From positions 87,641,432 to 87,705,431 of the forward strand of contig CAXKWD010000009.1 of assembly GCA_964059195.1 (NCBI GenBank): a stretch of 64,000 bases of DNA, given 5' to 3'. This document shows positions 22,928 to 35,828 of this stretch, in pieces (position 1 is the stretch's first letter; every line of letters begins with the position of its first letter). The notes under the pieces were generated by a model. The model ran no database searches, was not told where the DNA came from, and was given only the letters and a program-made list of their open reading frames with translations. The DNA comes from Ectobius pallidus. Its lineage: Eukaryota > Arthropoda > Insecta > Blattodea > Ectobiidae. The position numbers and the translations under genes are program-made.

Positions 22928-25900
22928 ACAAAAAATATTATTGTTTAAAAATACATCTACGAGAAACTCTATGAGTAAAGTTTTTAAATAATAGAAGTCC
23001 TCTCAAAATTATAGGACAATCCAAATTGTTAAAGTATAATACATCTCTGCCTGTGCAAGTGTATAACAAACTCTTCAACATTAAGTTTCTCAAGCACTTT
23101 ATGCATGAGTAAATTTGTTCAAAAAGCCTATATTATAAAGTAAAATCAAGGTGGGAACTCCAATTGGAAAGATTATTTTGAAAAGGAGGCCAAAGAGAGA
23201 AAAAAATAAAAAATAAAAAAAATAAAATAAAATAAAAACTCAAAGTTTTGAAACATTAAAAGTATTTTTTCTCTTATGGAAAATTAGAGTTTCTCTATAA
23301 GAAATCCATGCGTGAAACGTTACCTTAGCTTGAAGTGAACTTGAATTTAACAAATATTATTTGTTTTCAGGTACGTGGGACTCAAGTGAAGTAAAAACGA
23401 AACAAACTCAGCATTTCAACTGCAACAGGATAGTGCTGTATATTTCTTGCTTAATGCTCACAGTTGAATACTTCATGATCTGAGAGGTACATTTTTATTT
23501 GTTTTTTTGTTTCCTCTGTTGTAATAATGATAGCTATGCAGAGTGCAAGGCACGAACTATGCAAATGTTAACAGCTTATTCCTTAGATAAAAACAAACAA
23601 AACCAAATGTCATTTTTGTCCAAAGGAAGTTATTTTCTCAGAAAAAAAATTGCCCCAAACTTTAACCGTGCTCTACTGGATAAGTATTGCCCGTACTGTT
23701 CTCATTTCTTTCACACTAGCAGTGGAAAGAATATGGAATAAATTTTCCTTTTGCTATTTTTCAATGAAATTGGTTGTTTTCGTACAAGTTAATACAAAGA
23801 ACCTTCTTTCTAATTATTTCAAAAACCATAAAAGTAATCACAAAACGCAAAATAGGTTTTATATTTATTTATGTAATATACTGCCCTTTTGAATCTGATC
23901 TACATTCCTTCTCCTCTATACTTAGAGATGTGCATGGATTCAAGTAAGTTGATTTCAAACAGAAAGAGAATTTGTTAGAATAGTTAAGTGAAAAAGCCTT
24001 TTTTTTTTGTCAACATTTTGTCTTATAATATTGTAGTAACTCCTAAGCAGATACGAAGTTAGATCTCAGTGTAATGTTATCTAGTCCAAGATGAGAAACC
24101 TTCCTTCAACTTCCTACAATAAATATTCTCCCAGGCGTAGAACAGTATATTCTCTCTCGGGGGAAATTCACCACTGTGTACAAAATAGATGTCTTATTTG
24201 AATTCCAACTATCCTCTTGAAAATATTGCCCCAGATTACTATCTGTTCACACACAGAATTCCTGAAACTTGAGAAACAGAACCAGAGAGATGTCAAAAAA
24301 CAAAATTATAGGAAAACAAAACGCTCAGAAAAGATGAATATCACTAACATACGGGTGCAAGTTAAACAAAGCACGTACGTACTTTAAATTTATGCCGTCT
24401 GTACAACAAATTTATTTTCTGTTCTTATTAGTTCAGGTTAAAGATATGAACTTAAAGGTTAAATATATTTTGTTCACAATACTATCATAGCGTAAAGGTC
24501 TAATAAATAATCAACTAATACTTTTACATTTAAAAAGAGAAGTGGATATCTTTTTAATCTATAATAAACTGTTGAACATTTTATTAAAATTGGATAGCAA
24601 ATCTTCTACAAGGAACATTTCATGTAAATGGTGAAAAACTGAAGGCGTAGAAGCTAAGCATTATGGTTTTCTGATTACTGTATTTTCACGGTTACAAACC
24701 AGCGACCCTGATGCCTGTCTTCTGTGTTGTGTAAAACCTTAAAACCTTATACGTCACTGGCAGCGAAAAAGTTAAAAAGTGTATATAATATAGTGTATTA
24801 GGAAATAATCATGCGGTCAGAGAAAAAAATATTGAAATGCTGGGCATTTAAAAGACCACGCCTCTTAGCATATCTCTGTCCAAACATTTACAGGATATTT
24901 GACAAGTGAATATTTTGAGAGCCGACATAGCCGAGAGCCTATGTTTTCGGAACTGAATGTACAATATTAAAGCAATGTTTCCCTTCATACTTTTCAATTC
25001 ATTATAATTTGCTGCTTTGACCTTGTTTTTTTTTTCTATTTATACAACTTCTACTATCTTTCTTAATTTATAATGTAATTCAGCTAACAAGAGATTAAAT
25101 TTTCTTAAATGATAGAACATACTTCATCTGTTCTGGAGCATATTTTACCAATTTTAGAGCATATTTGCATGCACGTTTTGTCTTCTGATAGAGCATTAAC
25201 TTCCGGGCCTTATAACGTTTTATGACGAAATGCGACGATGACATAAAATCAACACGGTCGGAAGTTGAAAATGAATAGAAACCTAGTTCCGTTCAGTAAT
25301 AATTCCGTTCTGTAAATGAAAATAGTGAGCAAGGTCCTGGCTTCTCTGCCGTAGATAAGTGACCACCGGAAATCGGAATAAAAAGCCTGCCTCTCATCCC
25401 ACGTACTTCCTGTCTATGTGCCATGGCCCCCTCTCTTGCATAAGCTGTGTATGCCATTCCATATTCGGACAAGTGAAATCTCTTTGTGGTGCTTTCTTTT
25501 GAAAGGCACACACAAGGATCCTTGTACGATATTCCAGGGAGTTGCTGATAAAAAAACACATTCACGAGTAGGTTCGCATACAGGAAGGCATGCTGTCGCT
25601 TTCTTGAAAGGCGAGGTCTTTCAACCGTCTGACTGCATCAAGTCAAATTACGGCAGCGAAGTATTTTGTAGTCCGCGCTGAAACGGCAAGTTCTATCTGC
25701 AAGAAGGGTGGTATTTATTTAGGGGCTTGCGAATCTATATAGTTTCCAGGGGTTTCACAGATATCGCAAACTGAAAAGGGAATGTTGTAAATAGCTTTAT
25801 AAGAGATGACGTACTCAACTAGTCTATTTAAATAAAATAATTGCTGATTTAGTGTTTGAAATTTTTATCTCTTTAATAATTACAATCCATCCTTTACACA

Positions 25901-26121
25901 CTTTAAGAAGAACATACTGTATTTGAAAATCTCATTATACTCTGATAAATCTTTTTTTATAATTTAAGCATGGGCAAAAAATAACTTTTCCACTTAACGC
26001 TCTGACATGAAATAAGAGGTCGTATTACAGTACGGTAACCGCCTCAGGCAAAGGTGTATTATTCGCCATGCAAGAATAAACCTGAGTTTGTACAAACGGT
26101 AGCTGTCTTATAAGTTATAAC
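22928..26121. other. Intergenic sequence, no gene seen
   Basis: Overlapping opposite-strand open frames at 25293-25681 and tandem-phase frames at 23499-23892 have no recognisable domains. An A-rich AAAATAAAA stretch lies at 23205-23238. No feature supported. Confidence 0.5.
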
Positions 26122-26514
26122 AAGGGGGCGGATTTCTATGACATGTCATATTTTTCCCCTTTGCATTACTTCAGGTTTCCAACTAATTTAAACCCGATTC
26201 CAAGCATTCTGGTGAAAATGGAACGGCTTTTATTGTGCATATAACTGTATATTTAGGAAATGTTAAACTATTGTAGCATACTATTGGTATGAATATGCAT
26301 ATTTAGGTCACATTTTTGGCATATTTGTGTGCATATTAAAGAAATTTTGAAGTTTCATATCATATTTTGTAAATTTTGCATTATAATGATACTTTTTGAG
26401 AATTTACAGATATTTTAAGTAATTTAACACTATTATTGGTCATATTTCAATGTTTTTTAGGTCATAAATGCATGCATATATCCTATTTTTTAGGTCATAG
26501 AAATCCGCCCCCTA
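26122..26514. mobile_element. hAT-type MITE, 393 bp
   Basis: Ends AAGGGGGCGGATTTCTATGA and the inverse, flanked by perfect 8-bp duplications GTTATAAC (26114-26121 and 26515-26522). Its right subterminal region carries repeated TTTTTAGGTCATA motifs, also clustered at 31265-31350 and 57040-57610. Non-coding. Confidence 0.9.
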
Positions 26515-27103
26515 GTTATAACTATCTTTCAGAGCATATTTGCAACACCAACAAAAGTTTTAGATTCTAAGAGCACAACGTGTGCAAAATTCAAAATAAA
26601 TCCTTAGGTCGTTTTCCAAAAAAATCGCGAAAAGATGAAAATTTCTTTATGTAAAGTGGCAGTAGAAGTAGAGAAAGTCATCGCCAATCTTTCTGTCATG
26701 TCCCAAGAAGATATTTAGCCCAAGTACAGATTTTTGTTTTTATACGATTTATCGTGCTCTTGACAGGCATAGGCCCTACACACAGCCCCACACAACACAA
26801 TTGCCTGAAAATGGTTAAAACCTTGATAAAAACAAACTTAGACCCTTAACTCAGGCTATATCTTATCTGGGTCCAATTCATACCTCACGTAAATAAATAC
26901 GTTAAAAACAATGTTATTGGCAATCTTAAATGAGTGAACTTGATTATGAAACTGGTTATGTGTTTCTTCAAAGATGGAGCTACGACGTGTCGAATATTCA
27001 TGCATTTCGGCATATGACTTGCCATCTTCTGTAAATCCTCATCAAATCCTCATCTCAGCAAACCCTCAAAAAAGAACTGAAGATGGAATACCATATTCTG
27101 AAA

Positions 27104-27527
27104 CATAGGCGTACCGAGGGGGGGTTTTGGGGGTTTGAACTCCCCCCCCATTGATTAAAAAAAGGAAAATTATATATTTATTTTAAGTCTGCTCATAAAT
27201 TACTTAATACAAGTATAAAGCGTGGGAAGCTTCAAACTCGTTATTTTGCGTCTTAATTTTTTTAATTTTCCGGGGGAAAACCCCGGAAGCTTAAAACTCG
27301 TTATTTTGCGTCTTGATTTTTTAAATTTTTCGTGGGAGAACCCCCGGAAGCTTAAAACTCGTTATTTTGCGTCTTAATTTTTAAAATTTTCCGGGGGTAA
27401 ATCCCCGGAAGCTTAAAACTCGTTTATTTGCGTCTTAATTTTTTCAATTTTCCGGGGGAGAACCCCCGTCTCCCTGGGGGGTATTCCTTTATAACCCCCC
27501 CATATGGTCGGCCTGGTTACGCCTATG
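27104..27527 (+). mobile_element. hAT-type MITE with four internal ~63-bp tandem units
   Basis: Ends CATAGGCGTA...TACGCCTATG-type with perfect 8-bp flanking duplications TTCTGAAA (27096-27103 and 27528-27535). After a C/G-rich subterminal stretch come four tandem units of about 63 bp, each with GGAAGCTTAAAACTCGTTAT, TTTGCGTCTTAATTTTT and CCGGGGG-AACCCC. An oppositely oriented relative at 29676-29997 has only two units. No coding frame. Confidence 0.9.
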
Positions 27528-28414
27528 TTCTGAAATGCATGTTATGAGTATGCGACAACGTCTGGGCATCATCTTAGAAGAAACATGACACACTATAGCT
27601 TCACAATCAAGTTGACTCTTTTATGTCTGCGAACAACATCGTTTTTAGTATATTTACTTATGTGTTGTATTTTATTTTTGAAGGCTGAGGTGAAATGAAC
27701 CCAGATAAGATAAGTTAAGGATATAAGGCTGTTTTTATGAATTTTTTTAGCATTAACTACACACTTACTGGTAAAAACGAAATTCATTTCAGAAATGAAC
27801 ATTTGATTTTGAATTTAGCGGGCCTCAAAACATATGCTAAAAACTTGATATCGAATTTCAGGGTCGAACATAATACTTTGTCTACCTATAATTAGCCTAT
27901 TTATGACACGGGTAGGGAAAATAAAAGGTATGGATGCAAAATGAAATACTGACATATTTTTTCATATAAAAAACGAATTAATTGAACAGCGATTCAAATA
28001 AGAAGTGCGAGATCAGATACGAAGTCAGTTTACTTTTCATCAACTGGAGTACTCTCACTTTATAGCATAAGGAATGCATCTTAGTTTGGGCACAAAATGG
28101 TTTCTTCCCTTTGTAGGAGCACTTAATGTTAACTTTCACATATCCATAGTAGACAAGTGGTAGAGTAACGGAAGAGATACTACCTCATACGTACCGACAG
28201 ATTACACGACCGGAAATAAGAATTCTCACTACTGGCTTGAAGGTTATGTTAATTGTTAATAACAAAATTGTCAGGCCTACAATATGTGTAAAGTTAACCT
28301 GTGATCCACAAGGCCAGGTAATACATTAGAACCCGCCAGTCCAACCCCAACACGACCGGGAGCATGGTCAGAATTATTATTTTACGTAAAATCGTGATAC
28401 AAAATCTATTAGGT

Positions 28415-28698
28415 CTACATGAAATCACACTGTTATGCCAAGCCACCTGTGTAGTTTTTGGGGGAAAAAAATGTCATGGGGATTGTGTACATGCAGTATG
28501 CATTCCTTTTGGTGAATGCCATAACTTTACAACCCTATTTTGGCCCTTAGAGGCCAAATACTTTGAAATCTTTTCTTGGTGCGCATCTAGAGCCTAGGAG
28601 CAATATGTGTAGCAAGTTTAACGTTCCTAGGCTGTATGGTTTTTTAGAAACTGTGATCAGTGAGTTAGTCAGTGGGTTTTGGCTTTTATATATAGAGA
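28415..28698 (-). mobile_element. Helitron 5'-end fragment
   Basis: On the minus strand it starts TCTCTATATATAAAAGCC, followed by a GACTAAC/CACTGA-type run. This matches the 5' end of the Helitron at 18884-19807 in layout. The base before TC is A, as expected. No 3' hairpin-CTAG end could be found, so the left limit is a guess. Confidence 0.5.
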
Positions 28699-29675
28699 TA
28701 AAACAACCGACTTTATCTCGTTTCCATTCAGCTGTTAATTTAGCGATAGATGGCAGGCGACAAATGCATGCAGGGAGCAGGGCTTCGCTTGGACATTTTA
28801 ACCTCAAAGCAACGAACATTAAAACACAAAATTAAAATGAACAGAATTGATTTTATTTTAAATGCAGGTTGTTGATTGTGTCGTTTGAATTGCAATAGCA
28901 ATAGTTGGAAATCGATAATTGGAATAACAACTGTACTTTCATTAACGACAGTACTTTAATATGTCATTACAACACATCTTACATATATTACAGTGTTATA
29001 GTAGGGTCGAACAAAGATAATATTAAATCTTTTTATAGTTAATTGTATTTGACGTATCCTAATCCTTTGATCACTTAACTTCGCATTAATTCCACAGAAG
29101 CAAAACCTGGTTTATAAATGAACCTCGTTTAAAACTCCCTTCGTGTTATGTCTTGTGCTGTTCCGAGAACATGAGTTGAGGACCAAGATGGAAGAAGATG
29201 AATTTCAGAGATAAGCTCACATCAGAACTAGGTCACGACAGATGATCAGCAGTACCAACATTAAGTTATTGCTTCCGTTGGGGATTTATTAGCTCCACCA
29301 GTGGGGTCGATACACGAGTATGGCATGACCTAACTTCACTCAGATACATGCAACTGCATATCATTATCTCTGCAATCTGCACGCCTACGCGAAGCTGACT
29401 TGGAATTAAAATTAATTCCTAGAACATTCCTTTCCGTAAGTTATCGCAAAATCCATTATAATAATAATCTGAAAGATTTCCAAAACGAAGAAATATCCGG
29501 TTTTAAAATTTGTTGAGTTTAGCTAACAAATACTTTTTGCTACGATGGTGTTTTTATCCAAAACCCATTTATGCTATCATGGTGGAAACTTGAATTTCCT
29601 GCACCCAGTGCTGGTAACCTAACATTCCTGCGTGTTTTTCCTACTTACATTATACATTTATAGACCTATGCCGTA

Positions 29676-29997
29676 CATAGGCGTAACCAGGCCGACCATA
29701 TGGGGGAGTTATAACATCCGCGGGGTCTGGGGGGTATGGAAAAACCCCCCAACGAAAAGGGGGGCCGGGGGTCTTACCCCGGAAAATTTTAAAAATAAAG
29801 ATGCAAAATAACGAGTTTTAAGCTGGAAAATTTTAAAAATTAAGACGCAAAATAACGAGTTTTAAGCTTCCCACGCTTTATACTTGTATTAAGTAATTTA
29901 TGGGCAGACTTAAAAAAATTATACAATTTTCGTTTTTTTAATCAATGGGGGGGGGGGGGTGTTCAAACCCCCAAAACCCCCGCTCGGTACGCCTATG
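29676..29997 (-). mobile_element. hAT-type MITE with two internal tandem units
   Basis: Same family as 27104-27527 in the opposite orientation, with perfect 8-bp duplications ATGCCGTA (29668-29675 and 29998-30005). It carries two copies of the AAGACGCAAAATAACGAGTT unit and a G-run at 29947-29959 near its right end. Confidence 0.9.
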
Positions 29998-30049
29998 ATG
30001 CCGTATATAAGTTATACATACGTATAGATAATTTTAGACCCAATTAATA

Positions 30050-30252
30050 CTGAAGCTATTTTCTTTTCCATTTGGTGTGGACGCTGAAGATGCTCCCGGT
30101 AACATGCAAATGGAACTTACTGAATTGCAGTGAAATAGTGATGTAAAGGAGTACTTGAAGAATGTGGAACTTTTGGAGTTGTACTTGAAATATGTTGAGG
30201 AAGACAAATTTCCATACAATATATATTCTCTACCGAAGGACTTCGTGCCCAC
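30050..30252 (+). pseudogene. hAT transposase C-terminal fragment
   Basis: The plus-strand translation from about 30053 gives FPFGVDAEDAPGNMQMELTE, then LQ, an in-frame TGA where the family has a Cys codon, and then VKEYLKNVELLELYL and EEDKFPYN. This order (F-x-V..DAP..LQMEL.ELQC...L...F...L....FP) is that of the region before the dimerisation domain of hAT transposases of the GTF2IRD2/ZBED-like group. The better-preserved relative at 37500-38062 shows the same sequence of motifs. Only about 65 codons remain. The catalytic region is absent and no element ends could be assigned, so it is a dead fragment. Confidence 0.65.
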
Positions 30253-30368
30253 GATTATGTCCCGAAAAATCCATCGACTTACATCGGGTTTGAAACAGCG
30301 ACCTTCGAATGCAGAGACCGATATATTGGAAATAAGTTCTTCGATATTTAGAAGAATTAAATAAAATC

Positions 30369-30512
30369 AGGTAAACTGATGTAACAAAGTGTCAGAATGC
30401 TTTTGTTTAATCAGTGATAATTACAATTATGATATGCAGAAAATAAGTTATTTTTAAATCGAATTCCGAGTTAAGGTCCAGATCGATTCATTAAGCAGGA
30501 CTTAAGGAAGAA
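30369..30512 (+). repeat. 145-bp direct repeat, copy 1
   Basis: Matches 33496-33640 in the same orientation: GGTAAACTGAT, CAGAATGCTTTT, TTAATCAGTGAT, GATATGCAGAAAATAAG, CCAGATCGATTCATTAAGC. Whether the pair marks one 3.3-kb element or two independent insertions is unclear. Confidence 0.7.
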
Positions 30513-30951
30513 CACATAATCTCAATGAAAATGGCTGTTTATCAATATTCAATTCCTCTTCAGGAGTAATTAATTGTTACGAATTATTAAGTCTATAGTA
30601 TTATAACCTTCTTACTATAATGTTTGAAACACACTTTTAAATATGTTTGCTCAACGTAAACGATGTACAGCCTCGCCCAGTTCTATCTACACACGCAGAC
30701 AACGCCTATTGTTGATGGTTCAAGTCAAGATGCCGCCAAAGTGCCTCACACACGATCAAATTTACTTTCATGCTTCGCAGTCACTGCCTGTTTGCAGGGG
30801 CAAAGAGGCACATTTCCATATTTTAGCCTAATTTACTTACTTACCCACTCAATATAAGCAATCTAAAGGAATATTATATATTTTATGGAACTCTGAGGTA
30901 TCTTTGAATAACGCATATTTTTAGTTGAATTAATCATCTGCTGGCAATATC

Positions 30952-33063
30952 CAGGGCCGTAGCAAGATCCTTCTGCGCCCTTGGCGAGTTTGACAAATCT
31001 GCGCCCTCCAAATGAACAATTTTTTTAAATTTCTGTAAAACTTATTTTGTTAAATTCGCTTGCAGAAGGGTTTTTTGGTCCCATTTCTTTAAAAAACCAC
31101 TGCCTAATAGATCAAAACTAATAATGTAGACTAAGCTATGATGGTCATGGTAGTTTTAGACCTACAACATCCTCTCTGAATTTAAGGTTTTAACAATTAT
31201 GTACAAATTATCCTATAATTTTGTGTGTACAATAATTTTTTATAAGTTAAATAAAATATCAGTTTTTAGGTCATTTTTTATAATTATTAAGTCATTTTCT
31301 TTAAATTTTGGGGTCATTTTATAGGTCATTTTTCAAACAATTTTAAGTCATCAGAATCCGGGCCCTAATAATAATACAGTATAATATAATTAAAAATAAT
31401 AGCAGCGACTATAATATCAGCGCCGGCCTTAGAAGGGAACTTGATCAAAACAAACAGCATGTGTACTGCCAGCTGGCAGAGCGTGCATCGGCCGCGGATC
31501 ACAACACATATTATTCAATGTAAAGTTACATAAATTAATTTTAATGTATATTAATACATTGTGTGATTAAAAAACTAAACATTTTTTAAATAAGAAATTT
31601 TAGTTCACACTTAATTTATAACAAAATAGTAGACTAATAACTAGGGACCGGATACTTAGGTTTTTACCTATTTTTTCTCTTACTTCCAAAACAAATAGCG
31701 CTCATACACTTTTCCGAATCATGTCCACAGGATTCACCCACATTAATTCTGTGGCACCTAAAAATACCTAAATAGGATAGAAAAACCTAAATATACCTAA
31801 ACGGGATATAAAACCTAAAATATCTAATTTAGGCTACTTTTTTTGTTATTTTTTGTTTGTCAGTTGAGAAATCGATATTTTGCGGAGACAATAATTTTTG
31901 TCGGGTTGAAATTAATACCACCAGCGTTCAACCCATTGTCGTCTAGGATAGACAGTATCAAGAGAGGAAGTGTAAGAGCACCGGGGATATAGATTTCTGT
32001 GTTTTAAAATGCAGGTTTGCCTTTAGTACTTCCCTGTTATTAATACTGAGTGGTGACACTGTGAGTTTTAAGAAGACGTATTAATTATGCCAACAAAATG
32101 AAATCGAGTTTATTACGGCAGTCGATTGGCGACGACCTGGATTTCTTCTTCTTCTTCTTCAGCTCTGTATATGCTGTATATGACAGACGTTGTCATTCAA
32201 TACAACTCAATATCTTGAAAGATATTTAGTGATATACTGTAACCAGGAAATATGAGGCAATCTTATTTTCACTGCATCTTTTGATTGTTTATGCTTTCTT
32301 TCTTCAATTGTGTAATATTGTCCTAAAGCAAGTTTACACAAATTTAAGTCAATTTTGTTAAGTTAAACTTTACAAGTATTATGTATTGAATCCTATGTAG
32401 CACATTAAAATTCATTAAACGAATTATTCTACCCAAAAACGATATTTTGGACAAAAAACCTAAACAAAACTATTTCACCTAATGGAAAACCTAAAACAGT
32501 GCTTTTAAAAACCTAAAAATCCGGTCCCTAGTAATAACAAAAGGAATTGAGATCTGCGCATTCGGCTTTTTCTGTTGTAATAATATAATTGGTCAGTCAT
32601 TTTTGCATGTAGCATGTAACAGTATGAGCGATGCCATTGTTGATCGCTTTGTAATCAATCCTGCCGACAGTAGTAGCACTGAGGACGATAATCAGCTGGA
32701 AAGGGATTGAGTTGAACCACTTTCATCACAATTATAACGTACATATTAATTTTCATTGTCGTTATATCTTTCCATACTGTTCATGATTTATGTTTTACTC
32801 TGTCAATATGAATCATGTTAATTAAAGGACGTTGCATGACTGCTTTTTGCTTGTAGACAATCGGCATAATACTATAGGTATAGATAGTTCACGTGCATTA
32901 ATTTTTAATAACCTGTAAGATTTCTCCCACTAACGTGGAATTTATATTGCTTGATAAATTGCACCAGCCTAAAAAAAGCGGGATATTTCATGGTTAATTT
33001 TGCGCCCTTCGTACCTGCGCCCTTGGCGGTCGCCCACCTAGCCACCGCCTAGCTACGGCCCTG
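30952..33063. mobile_element. hAT element (outer), 2.1 kb including a nested hAT
   Basis: Ends CAGGGCCGTAGC...GCTACGGCCCTG with perfect 8-bp duplications GCAATATC (30944-30951 and 33064-33071). Subterminal GCGCCCTTGGCG motifs occur near both ends. Without the nested element (31642-32530 plus one duplication) it is about 1.2 kb and has no transposase frame. The internal segment 31265-31350 carries several AGGTCATTTT-like motifs. Confidence 0.92.
31642..32530 (+). mobile_element. hAT element nested in the outer hAT, 889 bp
   Basis: Ends TAGGGACCGGAT...ATCCGGTCCCTA with 8-bp flanks CTAATAAC and GTAATAAC (one mismatch). Subterminal repeats of the ACCTAAA type (written both as TAGGTTTTTACC and CCTAAATATACC) crowd both ends. 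A longer, oppositely oriented relative lies at 55374-56547. No intact transposase. Confidence 0.88.
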
Positions 33064-33495
33064 GCAATATCACATGAACGATGTCGACTATATTCCCTCC
33101 ATCTTTCTGTGAACAACCATAGCGGGAAAATAGTTCATTGTATTTATTTTTATTTTTTTAATGAAGGACTTTTTTGGAATTTTATCGAACCGCCAAGGGT
33201 TTGGTTTTTTTATTGAATATTAAGGGGACTTTTCCTGAAAACTTTTAATTTTTTTAAAATAATGGCACTAACGATTTTAATAAAAATGTAAAATTCGAAA
33301 CTTCTACCTATGATTAATAGAATGGCTATATTAGTTTTTCTGTAAAAATTACTTAGGGGGTACTCTACATGTATCCACTTTCAATTTTTCTAAACTGTAT
33401 AATTACAGTAAAGTTGTGCAGAAAATTAAAATAACATTCTTTGTCCAACATATTTCTTTATAAAATTAATAGGTATCAAAATGAAAAAAACAAAA

Positions 33496-33640
33496 TAGGT
33501 AAACTGATATAACGAAGTGCCAGAATGCTTTTACTTAATCAGTGATCAATGCAATTACGATATGCAGAAAATAAGTTTTTTTTAATAGATTTCTGAGTTA
33601 AGCTCCAGATCGATTCATTAAGCGGGGCTTACGGAAGGAC
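33496..33640 (+). repeat. 145-bp direct repeat, copy 2
   Basis: Counterpart of 30369-30512, roughly 85 percent similar by eye, same strand. Confidence 0.7.
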
Positions 33641-33824
33641 AAAGGTCTACTTTGATAAGCATAGCCTATGTGAAGGCGTACGAGGGTAGTGTTATTTGTC
33701 AAAGCTACGTGTATTGCAACTTCCAAAGCCGTAGGCCTATATGAAGACTGTAAACCAATTTATTGCTATGAGAACTGATTTGCATTTGATAAATTCTTTC
33801 TAATATATTAAAATAAAATAGGCA

Positions 33825-34010
33825 CTAGATTGGGCATTACTCCGGTACTAGTCAACTGATTTGGTCTAATATCAGTAGGCTTCTTCCATGGACGTTATAA
33901 ACGCGTATACCAAGTTTCATGAAAATCCGATAAAGCGTATTTGAGTTATCGCGCGTACAGACATATGGACAGACAGACATTTTCCCGTCCCCCACACATT
34001 CTAATAATGT
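33825..34010 (+). mobile_element. Probable retroelement 3' tail remnant
   Basis: The run ACCAAGTTTCATGAAAATCC...GAGTTATCGCG...GACAGACAGACA is of a type common in 3' regions of arthropod non-LTR or related elements. No coding sequence remains and the family is not certain. Confidence 0.4.
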
Positions 34011-34177
34011 AACATTCTGGAACTTAATAAATGTGACTTAAATGCAAAATCTCAGAACATACATTAATGAAAATATGGATGATTACTCTTATTTCTCATA
34101 GCAACAAGAAAACCATAATATATTATTGTGAAATGCAGTACACTTCAGTCGCAATAAGCACACTAGCTATAAGTAAT

Positions 34178-34390
34178 CAGAGCGAGGTGGTAGACTATAA
34201 GGCTAATAAGTAAGAGTTCGTGGGTTCAAATCTCAAAGCTCGTGGCCAGCCATTTTAAGCTGGGGTTTGTCTGGTTTCCTCGTTCGTAGATGCAAACGTC
34301 GGATTTTTAGGATTTATTTTCCATAACTCATCGCCGCTATGTCACCCAATACCACCCAATATCATAATCTTTTTAACTGAATACCAGAAA
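34178..34390 (+). repeat. Possible tRNA-derived SINE (family F)
   Basis: GAGGTGGTAGACTATAAGG resembles an A box and GGGTTCAAATCTC a B box about 40 bp later. The following sequence (TCTGGTTTCCTCG, CCCAATACCACCCAATA) is SINE-body-like. Weak. Confidence 0.4.
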
Positions 34391-35703
34391 AGAAGACATC
34401 ACCTAACAATAGAAACAGACGAACACGAATGGTTTATGCAAAAAACTACCGGTATCCCCAAACGTTCCAAACACGTGATATGACCTACATCCTATATGCA
34501 ATTAAAGCGTACAGAATAAGCTAAGTAATAATAATAAAATCAATAACAATCAACGTAATTATATTATTAATAATTAAAATAGTAAGTTTAAATATAGATT
34601 AAATGTAGATTAAATATTTTCTTGAAAAAATATGAATTTTAAAAAAATTAAAGGACTCAGACACTGTACTACGTATGTCCATAAAAATATTTCCACATAA
34701 AAATAGCAAACATTAAAGGGTGACTATTCATATAATATAGATTTTGTTTAGTTTTCATTCTTTATGATTTATTTACTTGACTATGGAAATATTGATTTGT
34801 CGGAGCAATTATTTATTCAGTTAAACAATGTGACGCTACAAGAAAAAATTTATACGAAAAATTCGGTAAGATCTCTAAATCTATTTAACCTGGAGGGTAT
34901 ACATACCGGTTTCTTTCGTAAACCTTTAAATCTCAATAATACATTTTTTCTTAAGAGGTAGGCCATCGGCAATGTGAGATATTTTGTGTAACATAATTTG
35001 CACCATTTATTTCTTCATGTCTCTGCAAATGTGAGTTAAGTTTTATTTAAAACACCCAAACAGTTATTCTAAACATAAGGCATAATATTTATTATATGAG
35101 AAGACAAACTTCTTTTTCGTGCATATGGTACCATTAGAGTTACTTCAGAAACGACTTTAGGTTCCAATATTCTTACAGCTGTGAAGCCATTCAAATCATA
35201 AAGAAGAAATATACAGGAACAATAAACATTTATTAAGGGAAACGTTTTACAGCAGTAACATTTTTCACGCTATTAATATCCGACCCGGAATTCCGGGTCA
35301 CTGAGTTTTTTCAACGTTTACGAGTTCTCCAATTGTTCGCAGGAAGGAACGCCCTACGCAGCTATTCCACGCATTTTAAAGTAGGAATTGTTTCTTTTTC
35401 TAGCAGGCTGGAGCCATGATTTACAGGCTACTGCCAGAGTCAAAACACTGTCTGCAGTTCCTATATGTGACGCCTTCAAGACTCAATGAGTTTTATGTCC
35501 TAACACATAGAAGAGAGATAGATGTTCGTTACAGAAACACCTTGAATTTATTACCTAGGGCCAAAATGTAGTAAGCATATAAATAGGGGGTTACAAATTT
35601 TAAAAAAATTACAAAAAAAAAGAGAAGACATAGTCATTGGAAATTCACAGAATCCTTAATTTCCTTTTCGCATTGGTGAATCTACTGATGATATTAGCTT
35701 GGC
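34391..35703. other. Intergenic sequence, no gene seen
   Basis: AT-rich. It includes a perfect 18-bp palindrome GACCCGGAATTCCGGGTC at 35282-35299. No gene supported. Confidence 0.5.
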
Positions 35704-35828
35704 TTGCTAAATTATTATTGAAAAATTTAATCTTTTTCTTTGAGGGTGTAAGGCTTAAAACGATTTTAGTTGATCAATGTGAATTCTCTCAAAGAAAAAG
35801 ATGAAATTTATCAATAATAATTTAGCAA
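35704..35828. repeat. Small foldback repeat with ~41-bp arms
   Basis: Arms 35704-35744 and 35788-35828 are inverted copies (TTGCTAAATTATTATTGA paired with TCAATAATAATTTAGCAA, plus AATCTTTTTCTTTGAG paired with CTCAAAGAAAAAGAT) around a 43-bp loop. Confidence 0.75.

Noticed and set aside
27200..27480. CRISPR-like array (regular repeats)
   Set aside because: The units are contiguous without distinct spacers, lie inside TIRs with an 8-bp duplication, and the genome is eukaryotic.
30369..33640. LTR retrotransposon with 145-bp LTRs
   Set aside because: The repeats lack TG...CA ends, a primer-binding site and any gag-pol frame. The enclosed DNA is accounted for largely by two hAT elements.
35282..35299. 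Perfect 18-bp palindrome GACCCGGAATTCCGGGTC as a regulatory operator
   Set aside because: Isolated, with no neighbouring gene and no second copy seen. Could be chance or the tip remnant of an element.
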